Counted from the first letter of the stretch, positions 23,230 to 35,745 are shown. The stretch: 64,000 nucleotides of DNA from Botryotinia globosa (GCA_014898425.1 RCSZ01000016.1:1364001-1428000); one strand, 5' to 3'. A program made the numbers and translations. Notes: generated by a model not told the origin, from the letters alone.

Positions 23230-23575
23230 GGCGTTGATCTGAAATATGGCTGGATGTGGATAGGGAGGTTGTAGAATCGATTTGTCTATCAGGATAAAAG
23301 TAATATTGGAAAAGAAGTTCTCGAAAACGTCAAGAAGACAATTGACTTTGGTTTTGTAGATTTTCTTACTAGCATGAAATTGATGGATGAAAGTACAAGT
23401 CCTTACACCTAAAATTTCAAAAGGTTTGATGTCATAAAAATTGTAGAAGTCAACACTAATAGTGGGTTTCGAGACACTAGTAAGAGGGTTTTCGAGACTT
23501 ATAGCACTTCGGTAGCTACTACGATTCCTTCATAGTCACATGATTCATGTCCTGAAAAAGAGAAACTAATTTAAA

Positions 23576-23660
23576 ACCTGAGGTCCCGAGGTCCCTGGGT
23601 GCCCAGGTGATTATTGCAATGTGGCTAAGATTCCTGAGGTCCCGAGGTCATCCATGGCCG
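23576..23660. repeat. Duplicated CCTGAGGTCCCGAGGTC element
   Basis: The 17-bp word CCTGAGGTCCCGAGGTC occurs twice about 55 bp apart (near 23577 and 23633). Each is followed by a GC-rich stretch (CCTGGGTGCCCAGG; CATCCATGGCCGGGG). TGTGGCTAAG lies between them, as in the decamer region near 12.5 kb. The block lies about 350 bp upstream of the 23229 start codon. Confidence 0.7.
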
Positions 23661-25709
23661 GGGATGTTTTAAATTGTTATAAGTGGCTGTTCTTGCAATC
23701 TGATAAGTTGATTGGAGGTTCATAGATTAATGGAGGCTTTGTAGCTCTAGCTGCTGTAGTATACAATTGTCGTAGATTACATAACTTGTAACCATAGAAT
23801 TGCAGTTGAATTTCGAGATACAGATGTGATGATTGAGCCGAAAAAGTCGTTATTGACTCAATTTAGTCCAGTGACAAACGTAAGATGGTGTAAAAAGGAT
23901 AGTGATCGGTAATTATCACTCTGAGAAACTAGTGAATTCATTCACAGATGGAGACTACATTGAAACAACTGTGCATGTTTTATGTGAATTTCAGCAATTC
24001 CTTGGCCTTCCTTCAACTAACTGGATCAAGAGGGTTTGATAATATATACACTACTTCATTATTATTGTACTTCATATATAACCATCGGGAATGTATCACT
24101 GCTCTATCATGTGATAAGAATCCTGACCAAGTACTAGGTATATAGATGCAATTTTGAAGGCTCAGAGTGAGTAGCCTTGATTTCCGTTCTAAAGAGTGAA
24201 TTTCTTGTTCATCTTAAGCAACTTATGGGCAAACAATCATTAGATTAATACCCTTGAGGGAAAAATACATCAACAAACGGGCAAACAATTCGCAATATTG
24301 TGTACCTACCTAGGTAGTCAGTCCGACACGGCTATTGAGTCATCAAGAGGTCATATCTGAAGATGCTCCCGTAAACTTTCGGAATCGCCAAGGGCTCGGG
24401 AGCTGAGGGAAAAACAATGATATAATACTTTGTACCCCAATGAAATATGCTGCGAGATAACAAAACAATACAGCGACGTGGGGAAACATGATGAATCATT
24501 GTGATTAAAAACAGCAATTATAATATCAAGTGCTGGAAGTAGATCGGCTTTGTCCCTCTAGAAACATGCCTAGGCAGTTTTCTTTCTTCATGCCCATGTG
24601 AAGTTATCCTCCTAACTTGAGCATGCCTCATGCTCATGGTCTAGCTTTATCGAATTCCAAAATGATAATATCGTTTCCTTCTCATGGAACATAGCTCATG
24701 ATTTTGTATGCCCAAACATAGACTAGATGACAGTAGAATAGAACGCCATAGATTTATCAAAGTTAGCAATAATACCTCCGTGGAGGCTTCTCTTAAGTCA
24801 TTCTATTCAAAGGACCCTAGAATCAAAGCATTGAAAGAAAACAAAGTCACCAAAAGCTACACAAACAAAAAAGTAACTTCAGAGCTGAGCGCAAAATAAA
24901 TAAGAGAGTGATATCTGAACACCCCAAAATACACAATGCCAAAAGTCACAGCACACCTGGGTAGGTATTTCTATTTTCCACTAGGAAATTAGAAAATTAA
25001 GATGAATAGATGATTGTAATATCATATGAACATGTTTCTCAATTTCCATCTGAACACCACCCCATCCCGCTGGCACTCACAAGCAGCACATGTTACAAAC
25101 TCAAGCGCAGAAACCGCTGCATCTAGCAAACACAGCTGAATCTCCAAAAAGAAACATGCAGAGCAACAGAAATATCATCAGTCTCCACCCCAGGTACACC
25201 CCAGAACAAACAACCTCATCGCATCCCATCCTATCTCATCCCATGATGGCCGCCCACCCGTTCCCCGACCTCCCATATACAAATTCACCATGCCAAAGCT
25301 TCCCTCAAGACAAATACCCGAACTACATCACCTTTCTCGTCAACACACAAAACCGGCTGTATAGCCGTGTTGGCAAGTCCCCGTCCCTGTTGTACCTTGA
25401 TATTGGAGCCCTGGCCAGGTGACCGTCAAGAATCGTGTGGTAGACCACAGCTCACGTGGAGTAGAGAAATATAGCGCGTGGTTGATTTAATTATCTTTTT
25501 GACTTTTTGTGCCATCGATAATTGATTTTTGAACTGCCCAATTTTAATAAGTGATGGATGACTTTGTGCGAGGTAGAAAGGAAAACTTTGACGTTTTTTC
25601 ATTCTGTGTATTTTGCAAGTGGTTTGTGATCTCACCAAAGAATTAACCTTTCCATTGTTTTATAAATTTGTTGATCCATTTAACACTTGTTTCTTTTCAT
25701 ACTTTCAGT
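23661..25709. other. Intergenic, no gene seen
   Basis: AT-rich stretch of about 2 kb. One frame of 110 codons at 25090-25422 has an ATG but shows no conserved motif and strong Ser/Pro/His bias, so I do not call it. Confidence 0.5.
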
Positions 25710-27330
25710 CTATTTTTTCATTTCGAGACTTTCATTCAGCCAATTCTCTAATGCGTTGCCGTTTCCAATAATCTGGATTTCCGCCTTCTTATTCAACATC
25801 AACATGACTTGAATCTCTTTCCTCCATTCGTATTCATCTCCGCCCCATTGACAGACATCTCTTTGCAGCATCTTCACTGCGAGTCGTCTGTCGCGTTCCG
25901 ACAATTTTAGTAATCCCTCGTTCTCTTTCCCTCCTTGCATCATGTCCTTACTTTTGAGTCCTAGCCAACGCACCGAAGGGATTGATAGATTTTCGTTTTC
26001 ATGTGCGAGTGCGACTGACCCATGTTTGTATGTGGACATGATACCTATACCGTCAGGATCAAAGTCCACCAAAGCATATATCGGTATTATTGGATAATGC
26101 TTCGCTAAATAGTGGAGAAACTGTCGACTTTGTATATCAGGATAACCTTTTGCCTATTATGATTAGGCGCTGTGAAATATTACATAAGGAGTCCTCCGAA
26201 ATACATACTGTAAGTAATATCCCTCTCCCCGCATTCGAAAATTCCCAATATCGCTTTTCCGCCAGTGTGCGAAACGTCGCCTGTCTGCAGTCAGTGATAT
26301 TGTAAGCTCGCATGAAAGTGTGCCCAACCTCTTTCTCAATTACTAGTATCCATTTGACCTGCGAGAGGTCCATTTCTTCTATTTCTTTTATCCATGGTAC
26401 TAGTTGTAACTACAAAATTAGTGGGAAGGCATGACACAAAGAGAGTGCTTAGGCGCAAACTTCTGCTGCTGATGAATAATCCATTATGAACCGATTTGTT
26501 CTCTTCAAGATAAACCAGCCTATAACTAATCCTTTGGCAGCAGCCATCTGCGAAGTGCGAGTCAGCCAGGAATTGACGTTGTCACGGAGAGGAGTTCACT
26601 GACCACATTCAGGGCGTCGCGCTTCAATCCAAGAGTACACGCGATGTCATCTACAAAACGATCGACAATTGCTTGTTTCGTAAAAAGCTCCGGATCTCGA
26701 TAATACATATCCCTAATGATACGTCGTCAGTCTGAAACGGGCATCAGTGCCAAGTGATGATAGTATACCTCTTGCTGATGATATTTCCAGTGACAAGCGC
26801 CTCATGAGAAAGTTCCAGAATCCGTAGCAACGCGACTATATTGAGATTAGCAAGGGCTGTTAAACAAAGACATCAGATCTACCAAATTTCCACGCCTCTC
26901 GAGGCGAAGAACTGGGAAACTGCACAACCCTTGGAGCAGAAACTTGTTTGCCCCCTGGAGTTACATTCTTTGTTCCCAGACTTCGAGATTTCAAATGGAT
27001 AGAAAATTGTTTCCTTCGTCCGATCATACAATCAGTCATGGCCTCGTAAATCTCTTCGATTTTGCATATGGCAGAGCCTGTTTGGTAAGATAGTGTGGAA
27101 GTGTTCCTTGGATTCAGATCTTCAACCCTCTCAGGCGTTGATGATGGTGTTGTCAACGGATTGGTATCGTTATTCTGTTTTCCGTGTTGAGATGGCGCTG
27201 ATTTCTGTTCATCACTGTGGTCAGTGAAATCCCTTTCACTGATTAGTCTTTTGGAAGGTAAATCATGTAGCAATTGAAATGATGAAGACGGCGTATCCTT
27301 CAGAATATCCTGTAAAAGATCAAAGTCCAT
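25710..27330 (-). CDS. SPO11: Meiotic recombination endonuclease SPO11/Rec12 (topoisomerase VI A-like)
   Basis: Seven exons: 27330-26883, 26835-26769, 26712-26604, 26547-26461, 26409-26329, 26280-26209 and 26153-25710; 435 residues. The protein makes the double-strand breaks that start meiotic recombination, acting in the nucleus with a TopoVIB-like partner. The winged-helix part reads WKFVALLRILELSHEAL and then KRDMYYRDPELFTKQAIVDR; the catalytic Tyr should be Y176, the second of the YY pair. The Toprim domain shows WILVIEKE (metal-binding Glu about E262), AGRGILLTAKGYPD and VDFDPDGIGIMSTYK (D318, D320). All six introns are 47-56 bp and join motifs known to be continuous in the family. Two donors are weak (GTTTGC at 26460, GTTGGG at 26328), so poor splicing or regulation of splicing is possible. 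The N-terminal 140 residues are poorly conserved, as is usual. Confidence 0.93.
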
Positions 27331-27673
27331 AGCATTCTGTAATTTGGTTCAGCATCTATCAGCTAGAAGTGAATCCTTATCAATCGTTGATGTTTGCAGA
27401 AGATCTTCACATGATTTTCCAAGTGTTTGAATGTTTGAATGTTTGACGTCTGATGTCTAAAATTGGAACATTTGAAGATCCGCGGGGAAGACGGGAGACG
27501 AGAAAATGTGGAATACGCTAAAATAGGGTGACCTCCAGCTGCCATTCTTGACCGCCTTGATGGCCTCTGAAATATCTAGGGGTCCACCAAAACTTGTAAC
27601 TTTATTAGAATTACTCAGACACAATTTATGTTTGACAATTGCATCATATCATTCAAATTTAATCTTGATTAAT
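27331..27673. promoter_or_regulatory. Shared divergent promoter region of SPO11 and ERG7
   Basis: The two start codons lie head to head, 343 bp apart (27330 on minus, 27674 on plus). Both promoters must fit here. I identify no specific operator by eye; a short TTTGAATGTTTGAATGTTTGA run near 27424 is a local direct repeat. Confidence 0.6.
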
Positions 27674-30027
27674 ATGGCGAGAACGAAGCTCAATCCTATG
27701 GGTGACGCCGAAAGCAAAGCAAAGACGGGCGAAAAAAGATCATTTGATTCCTCGAATACTACGCAGACTACGAAACGGCCAAAAATACAGGAACGTACAG
27801 ATTACTCTCGATGGCGTTTACTCGACGAGAGAGGTAGGCAAACATGGCATTACCTTGAAAACGATGAAGATGCCGCGGAATGGCCTCAAACAACTGCAGA
27901 CAAGTATTTCTTAGGATTACCAACAGTATGACAATTGTGCTTTGCTATAACATCATTGCTAACAATATTGACAGGGTCTACCAGATCTTCCGAAAGCTCA
28001 TAGTCCTCTTGATTCCGTTAACAATTGTCTCGAATTCTTCGAAAAACTTCAGCTCCCCCCTGGCAATTGGGCATGTGAATACGGTGGACCAATGTTTCTG
28101 CTTCCCGGTCTGGTTATCACTTGGACCGTCACCGAAACTCCAATTCCGGATCATATTGCGACAGAAATTAAAAACTATCTATTTGCACGAGCACATCCAG
28201 ATGACGGAGGATGGGGGTTACACATTGAGGGAGAGAGTAGCGTTTTTGGAACTGCTATGAACTATACTACTCTCCGTTTGGTCGGAGTCAGTGAAGAGGA
28301 CGAACGAATGGTTAAGGCGAGAGGAACATTACACAAACTTGGTGGCGCCAAGAATGGACCGCATTGGGCAAAATTTTGGCTGAGCGTACTCGGTGTATGT
28401 CAATGGGATATAGTCAACCCCGTACCGCCAGAGTTTTGGCTGTTGCCTGACTGGGTACCGTTCCATCCTTGGAGATGGTGGATTCACATGCGCCAAGTTT
28501 ATGCTCCCATGTCATTTATCTGGTCGAAGAAGTTCGCATACAAAACGACACCTATTGTTGAGCAACTACGACAGGAGCTTTTCGTAGAACCATACACAGC
28601 TATCAATTGGGCAGAACACCGGAACAGCATTCATCCAGGAGACAATTATCATCCAAAATCATGGCTCCTAAACACAGCAAATTGGCTTCTCGTTAATATC
28701 TACAATCCATATCTCCGGACTGATGCATTGGCGAAGCATGCCGAAGATTGGGTATTCAAACTAGTTCAAATGGAAGATAAGAACACCGATTTTTCCAATC
28801 TCGGACCTGTCAATGCAACTATGAACTTTCTTGCGTGCTATGTTCAAGAGGGACCTAATGCGTACTCCGTACAACGACATCGTGAACGAATGGCTGACTT
28901 TATGTGGGTCAAAGATGAAGGTATGTTGATGAATGGAACGAACGGAGTACAGTGCTGGGATACGGCATTTTTGATTCAAGCCGTGATGGATGCTGGTTTG
29001 GCTGAAGATCCAAGATGGAGACCCATGTTGACTAAGGCACTCGAATTTCTTGAGGATCAACAAATTAGAGAGAATGTCGACGATCAAGATATTTGCTATC
29101 GTCAACAAAGAAAAGGAGCCTGGGCCTTCAGTAATAAAGATCAAGGATATGCCGTCAGTGACTGTATTTCCGAAGCTTTGAAAGCCGTTTTGATTCTACA
29201 ACGAACGCCCGGCTATCCAACTTTGCTGGAGGACCAACGAATTTTTGATGCAATTGATACTCTTCTAACATACCAGAACAAATCTGGTGGCTGCGCATCC
29301 TATGAGCCAACTCGAGGTTCAGAAGCTTTAGAGATGTTAAACGCAGCCGAGGTATTCGGTAGAATCATGATCGAATACGATTACCCTGAATGCACAACCG
29401 CTGTAGTCACAGCATTATCGCTGTTCTCAAAATACTATCCGGATTATCGTGCATCCGAAATCAAAGCTTTCAAGGGTAGAGCTATTGAATATATTCGAAG
29501 AGCCCAATATGCCAATGGTAGCTGGTATGGTAGTTGGGGTATTTGTTTCACGTATGCTGGAATGTTTGCTCTGGAAAGTCTTGCAAGTATTGGGGAAACC
29601 TACGAGACTAGTGAGCATGTCAGAAAAGGATGCGACTTTTTCATTTCTAAGCAAAGAAGTGATGGTGGATGGTCTGAAAGCTATAAAGTATGCAATCTCT
29701 CACTTATGATTACAAACGGCTCTAACCTTTTTTTAGTCCTGTGAACAAGCAGAATATATTGAGCATCCATCTGGTTCTCAAGTTGTACAAACAGCTTGGG
29801 CATGTATTGCTTTGATTGAGGCCAACTACCCAGATCGTGCACCAATCGAAAGGGGATTGAAGCTTATCATGAGCCGGCAACAAGCCAATGGAGAATGGCT
29901 GCAAGAGGCCATTGAGGGTGTCTTCAACAAGAGTTGTATGATCTCGTATCCTAATTACAAGTTCATCTTTCCAATGAAAGCACTGGGATTATTCGCCAAG
30001 AAATATGGAGATGATAAACTTTTGTGA
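27674..30027 (+). CDS. ERG7: Lanosterol synthase (oxidosqualene cyclase)
   Basis: Three exons, 27674-27925, 27975-29687 and 29737-30027, with two 49-bp introns; 751 residues, a normal length for the family. The enzyme cyclises 2,3-oxidosqualene to lanosterol in ergosterol synthesis, on ER or lipid-droplet membranes. Diagnostic sequence: QW-type repeats ([65 protein letters not shown]), [15 protein letters not shown] and [13 protein letters not shown]. The catalytic acid is the Asp of [12 protein letters not shown], about D480. The usual motif is DCTAE; here it is DCISE, with Asp, Cys and Glu kept. The start at 27674 gives a basic N-terminus (KRPK) before the conserved [19 protein letters not shown]. 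In fungi this gene is single or few-copy and responds to sterol regulation; I could not pick out a sterol-response element. Confidence 0.95.
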
Positions 30028-30580
30028 TGACTCGAGGAAGGGAGACTATCTAATTCAGGTTTTGTAGTGGCGTAATGACTATGTAATGCCTATTAGCTTG
30101 ATGTAATAATACTTATTATATCTATACTTGACTAGGTGATATACTTTCTAGGTAGTGAACACTCTCATACAACTAGTACCTAGGTAGTTAATAGTCAAAT
30201 TCCCTGGGAAAAGTCATATGATCTACGATTGGTGAATAGAAACCAGTGAAATTTAATAATAACGCTAGACGACCAAGCTTCGTATACTAATAAATATCAC
30301 CCCGCCAATGTGAATATTTACCATTTTCAATTGGTCCAGTTGAGTGGCTTATGCTCCACATAGCGCCGTACTACAGGCTACCGACGAGGCTGAAGATTGA
30401 ACCATCGAACTTTCCAGTTCAATTACCAACAGAACAAATCTATAAATGAATTGATCTCCCTCTTTTTTTCGTTTCTTCTCCAAAGGGTAGGGTTTCTCAT
30501 CATTCTCAAACAGTCAAATTTAATAACCTCACAACAAACAAACTCATAAACTCAGGTATTCCCAAGTATACAAACACATC
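30028..30580. other. Intergenic between ERG7 and SGT1
   Basis: Holds the ERG7 3' UTR and the SGT1 promoter, with a CT-rich stretch near 30460-30480 just upstream of the likely transcript start. No gene is seen. Confidence 0.5.
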
Positions 30581-31878
30581 ATGTCAACTCAAGCAGCTCT
30601 CGGCGCTGCCGCCATCGACAGGAAAGATTACCCCGCGGCCATTGAATACTTAACCAAAGCCATCGCCGAAAGTCCTACTTCTCCAAACTACCTCATTTCC
30701 AGATCTATAGCCAACCAGCGTGCTAAGAATCACGAAGCATCACTTGCAGATGCCGATGCCGCCGTCCATGCAGCTATCGCTCGTTCTCGTCGCGAACTCA
30801 TTGGTACCGCTCAATTTCGTCGCGCAGTCGCTCTTCATGGTCTTGGCAAATTTGGAGATGCAAGATTATGCTTGGCTTGGTGCATGCAGAAAAACCCAAA
30901 AGAAAAGGCTCTGACTATGTGGCAGGCAAAGGTCAAGATGGATTATGACAATGCGGGTGGTGAGGAAGCGGAATGTAATAAGCGTACTGTGAAGGAAGTT
31001 CCTGACAAGGAGGCTGCTGTCAAGTCGTCGTTGAAAAATTCCAAGGGCAAAGGTGTAGAGGGTTCTTCAAAAGCTCCAGCCGCCGCCCCTGCAGTAACTG
31101 CAAAGGAGAATGTTAGACAAGAGTAAAGATACCTACTTTCGACTTTGTAAAATCAGGAGCTAACAGATTCTGTAGATGGATTCAATCCAACTCGAAGGTT
31201 ACAATCACTATTTATGCTAAGGGTGTCGCGAAAGATACCGCACAAATTAATATCGAAGAAGGACAGGTATGATATTATCTTCAAGCTCCCAGGTTTATAG
31301 CAACTAACACGTCATAGGTTGAAGTCTCATTCCCAATCGGACAAACTGGCAACACATACGATTTCACTGCCTCGCCACTTTTCGCTCAAATTGATCCCTC
31401 GCAGAGCAAGTTCAACATTACCCCCTTTAAAATCGAAATAGAATTATACAAGATCAAGCAAGGACTTAAGTGGTCTAAATTAGAAGGAACCGAGCCCATC
31501 ATCAGCACATCCACTGAGGAAAAGAAGCCCGAAATCCCCGCTGCAGTCTTAAATCCCTCCGTCGAGAAGGCCCCCTCTTACCCAACCTCCTCTCGAAATG
31601 GTCCAAAGGATTGGGATGCCCTCGCCTCATCTGCTCTTAAATCTGAAAAGAAAGAAGGAGAAAAGGATACAGGCGGAGATAGCGATGGAGAAGGTGGTGA
31701 CCCCATGGATTCTTTCTTCAAGAAGCTTTATAAAGATGCGGATCCAGATACTAAGAGAGCCATGATGAAGAGTTTCCAAGAAAGTAATGGCACTGCTTTG
31801 AGTACTAATTGGTCGGATGTTAAGAAAGCTCCTGTCAAGACTCAACCTCCGGAAGGCGTTGAGGCCAAGAAGTGGTAG
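30581..31878 (+). CDS. SGT1: SGT1 co-chaperone (TPR-CS-SGS)
   Basis: Three exons, 30581-31122, 31176-31266 and 31318-31878; introns of 53 and 51 bp; 397 residues. SGT1 is an HSP90 co-chaperone that also binds SKP1 and is needed for SCF ubiquitin ligase and kinetochore assembly in yeast, and for NLR immunity in plants. Domains in order: TPR repeats at about 1-120 (DYPAAIEYLTKAIAESPTS, AQFRRAVALHGLGKFGDARL), a Lys/Ala-rich linker, the CS domain at about 182-270 (WIQSNSKVTITIYAKGV, VEVSFPIG, YDFTASPLFAQIDPSQSKF) and the SGS tail (DWDALASSALKSEKK, DPMDSFFKKLYKDADPDTKR, AMMKSFQESNGTALSTNW). The second intron falls inside the CS domain. All three modules are intact. Confidence 0.96.
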
Positions 31879-34148
31879 ATGGGGAAAACGGAGGACTATG
31901 GTAGTGTGGAGAAGCATGGGAGGAAACGTCGATGGAGCATTATATCATCCTGAGGAGTTTAGGAGTGGAGTGTCTTATTATGACATGGCTGGCGTTTGGG
32001 TTCTCATGAATAAGAGAAGTGACTATCTTATTAATCTTCTAGGCAATTTAAATGTTTCATAATATTCTAAAAATCGAAATGTTCTCACAAATAGCGTAGA
32101 ATTGATAAGTAATACTTATTTTCTAATTCATTGAAGAGATATCATCGTACACTATTATCTACATCCGGACTTGTGAGAACTTCTTTGCTTATACTAAAAC
32201 AATAATCATCATGACTTCACGCTCGTATAAAGCTCTTAATATAAACATCCCGTTCAAATCTTGACACAAAAGAGTCTCGAGATCCTGCGAAAAAGAAAAA
32301 TACTTGACTATACGATACTGCTATACTTATTCCCCCGTATTCCGGAACAATAAGCCATGTATCTGAGAAGAAAATTATATATAAATGGGGGGTTTTGGAT
32401 ACTTGGGTACTGTGACTTGAGATTCTAGAGTATGGGTGATGGGTTATGAGTTACAGATTACCTTGGGGCTGGGATGAAGGGGGAAGAAGGGAGAATAAGA
32501 GATGTGGACATTTGTTCTTTCTAGGTGGTGCATATGCTGTGGTAAGTAGATTTTATTCATTACGGACAAGAAATTGGAGTCATCATGATACCAGACGACA
32601 ACTCGCATGGGATCTATCTGTTTGATGGGTGAAATGGAGATTCAAATTGCGAGTGCATAGGTGGAATAATGCGAGTTCAACATTTTCTAAATCATATCTG
32701 GTCATAATTAGCATGAAGATCTGATGGCAGATCAGATTCACAGGTCTTGGAATGCTGGAAATGCTTGGTTCACTAACTCTACATGAAGACTAACCGAAGA
32801 TTCTAGCTAGCTAGCGAAGTCTAGTGATTGACTAGAAGTAGTTTGTGAAAATTTCAAAAAACGATCAAAATGCGAGTTCAATATTTTCTAAATCATATCT
32901 GGTCATAATTAGCATGAAGATCTGATGACAGATCAAATTCATAGGTCTTGGAATGCTGGAAATGCTTGGTTCATTAACTCTATATAAAGACTAACCGAAG
33001 ATTCTAGCTAGCTAGCGAAGTCTAGTGATTGACTAGAAGTAGTTTGTGAAAATTTCAAGAAACGATCAAGATGCGAGTTCAACATTTTCTAAATCATATC
33101 TGGTCATAATTAGCATGAAGATCTGATGATAGATCAGATTCATAGATCTTGGAATGCTGGAAATGCTTGGTTCACTAACTCTACATGAAGACTAACCGAA
33201 TATTCGAGCTAGCTAGCGAAGTCTAGTGATTGACTAGAAGTAGTTTGTGAAAATTTCAAGAAACGATCAAGAGATTGTACAGACTTAGTTAGAAGCTCAT
33301 AGAGCCAGATCAACTGATCTTCCTCTTTAAAGCACCCTTTTACAGGAAGATGCGAGAAGTCTACGACTTGTAGACTCCAACCTCACAGTCTGGAGTGCGT
33401 GTGACGATTAGAGAGTAAGAAGAAAAGGAAGGGGCTAGAGAGAATATTGATAAGCTTAACTAACTAAATTTAATTTGATATATATCTTTCTTTTAATTCT
33501 CGCTCTTCACACATTCAATATCATCGAATACTCTTTTCCTTTCTTCGGCAGAACCTTTTATAAACTCAGATAGAATCCTATGAAACAACTTTCGTTTATC
33601 TATTTGCAGCTTGATATACCTTGCACACAAGCCGAACATCTAGTTTGATATCAAGTATCGCAGTTGTTCCAAATCCTTTCCATGTAAATTGGATTCAATA
33701 TAAAATCAATGGAATGCTTTCAACATCAATGTGCACCACAGCTAATATAACATTCGAAGCTGGAGAATTTGATGCCCACACTCTACTCTTACTTGCTGTT
33801 CAATGCATCTTTTATATCTAACTATTGTTCATGCCGGTACACCAAGAGGATATAAATTTCTACACATGCAGCTTGACTACCGTAAAAAATGGAGATGGAT
33901 AGAGTATATAGTATAGAGCAAAGAAAGCCTTCATGAAATTACCACATTGATTGTGGGAACTGGCTATAACTCATGATAGATGGACTAGACAGTAGACAGC
34001 AGATCTAAAGGTAAAGATACATCAGCCGTAGTGATGCCCATATCTTTTTATATATAGAAGAAATCAATGGCTTCTCCTGTCATGCTTCCCTTCCTGCTCT
34101 TTACGAGCGCTCGATTCCTCGTTTACTACGGTCTACTCAGTTCTCTTA
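31879..34148. other. Intergenic, no gene seen apart from the tandem repeat
   Basis: About 2.3 kb with the 201-bp tandem array at 32670-33271 as its only clear structure. Open frames on both strands are short and unsupported. Confidence 0.5.
32670..33271. repeat. 201-bp tandem repeat, three copies
   Basis: Copies begin at 32670, 32871 and 33072 with TGCGAGTTCAA and end near 33271 with AAACGATCAA; the period is exactly 201 bp both times. Each copy holds three self-complementary parts: GATCTGATGxCAGATC, GCTAGCTAGC and TCTAGTGATTGACTAGA (6-bp stem, 5-base loop). Most differences between copies are C/T or G/A transitions. No protein frame crosses the array. Confidence 0.97.
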
Positions 34149-34882
34149 TCATTCATACAAATAGTGACAGCACATACCTTGATCCTTCCCCTGCAGTCCC
34201 TCCATCTCTTTCCTCACCTCCTTCACATCCACACCTCGAACCTAGTATCTCATAAGCTCCATCCTCAAGCCCACTAGCAGAATAACATCAAGCACACACC
34301 TTGATACCCTCCCCGATCCCCTTTCTCTCTTCCATATCTTTCACTTCCGTCATATTTATATCCATATCCATATCCATATCCTCACAAATTCCAACAAACG
34401 TATATGTCCCAGAATCTCCCTCCATCTCTATATCAAGCGGCTGCACAAGATCAATATCGATCTCGCTCTCGACAAATTTGAGTTTGATCGGCGGTACAAA
34501 ACGAGGGAGTTCGCGGTTCGGAATTTTGTAGTTGTATTCGTAACTTCTTTTGCCTGTAGTTATACAGTTAGTTATTCTCATACCAGCAAGGGGAGATAGA
34601 AAAGTGAGAGTTTCTACATACTATTAACTCCCATCCTCTCTCTAGTGAAAGACCTATAGTATTTATTTAAAGAACAATTGAACGTTCTAGAACTTGCTCC
34701 TTCACTTCTTTTAACTTCTTCTTCGACGATGGTGTCTTTTCAAAATGTCTTTCCTCTCTCTGATTACATTTCCAGATTTCCCTACCAGTAGACCTCAGTC
34801 TTAAACACCAATTTCCAGCTCCCTTACCGACTATAAACTCCCCACCCCTCCCATAACCTTCCAACAGATTTTCGTCCAACAA
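34149..34882 (-). CDS. Small hypothetical gene, 5' end unresolved
   Basis: The two 3' exons are reasonable: 34553-34300 (KRSYEYNYKIPNRELPRF, then acidic Asp/Met repeats) and 34241-34149 (VRGVDVKEVRKEMEGLQG, stop TGA). They are joined by a 58-bp intron with GTGTGT..TAG borders. Upstream, 34882-34667 is open and codes a Gly/Lys-rich stretch (LLEGYGRGGEFIVGKGAGNW), but it has no ATG, and the donor needed to join it (C|GTTCAA near 34687) is weak. An upstream exon may be missing from this model, or the locus may be decaying. I recognise no family. The DMDMDMD run is low complexity. Confidence 0.35.
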
Positions 34883-35745
34883 TCAAAGCCTTACCCTACT
34901 CAAAGTCGTGACAACACCGTGCATACGCAGGGTATGTACGCACAGCAGCTACAGCATTCAGTTGATCGAAACGAAGCCGGAACACAGATTAGCATCGCGG
35001 CACAACATTTGCGTGATTTCCAATTTCAGAAACCTTCTCTGCTTTAATTTTAGCGACTGCTAATAAATCTGGTAGGCTCGGAAATACATCGTAGATGTAA
35101 GTCGTAGGCGAGATACATGATGACATCTTACGGGGGCCAAAAGCCAAGACTAATCAGGATTGGGGATATGTGGTGCTCCCTGGCGCTTCCCTGAATTCTG
35201 GGTCGAGCTGGGAATTCCGCTATGTTGCGCGTCTGAACATGTCATGATGAAGTGATGGTGCAAGAAGAAAGGGGAACAATATGTCGATGTGCTATACCAT
35301 CGTTCGTTGCAAGCAATAAGGAGGAATAAAAAAGTGGGAGATTGGACGACACGCAGGACTGTTGAGAAAGCATATGCAGGGTTTTGGAAAGCAACATAGT
35401 AGTGTCTCAAGCAACCCAATGAAGGAAATTTGAAAATGAACAAGGTCGCATATACAATGAAGCTGGCAAAGGCTCGCAAAGCCCTACCTATGGGGAAATA
35501 GGTCGCAATTCCGCGATGATTTGAGGAATTATCTTTATGGCATGTGTCCAATGTCTCCTATTGGTCCTTTTTTGCAGATTGAGGGGCCCCGGATTCGCAC
35601 TTGTGTCGACATATGTAAAGAGATGTCACTGGCTATGATTAGTGATTTACGAGTTGTAGGCGAAGCCAAGATTTAAATGCTGTACAACATCGTAATGATA
35701 TATTATATTATTATTGGGTAGTATTTGACTGTTGTACAAAGACAA
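34883..35745. other. Intergenic, no gene seen
   Basis: A minus-strand frame here (35551-35150) is open for 133 codons with some hydrophobic segments, but it has no ATG near its start and no splice partner. Not called. Confidence 0.5.

Noticed and set aside
25090..25422. 110-codon plus-strand frame starting with ATG
   Set aside because: Its composition is biased to Ser, Pro, His and Gln as in the surrounding non-coding DNA, and no motif was seen.
35150..35551. 133-codon minus-strand frame with hydrophobic segments
   Set aside because: It begins with TTG, has no ATG until near its end, and shows no family motif or splice partner.
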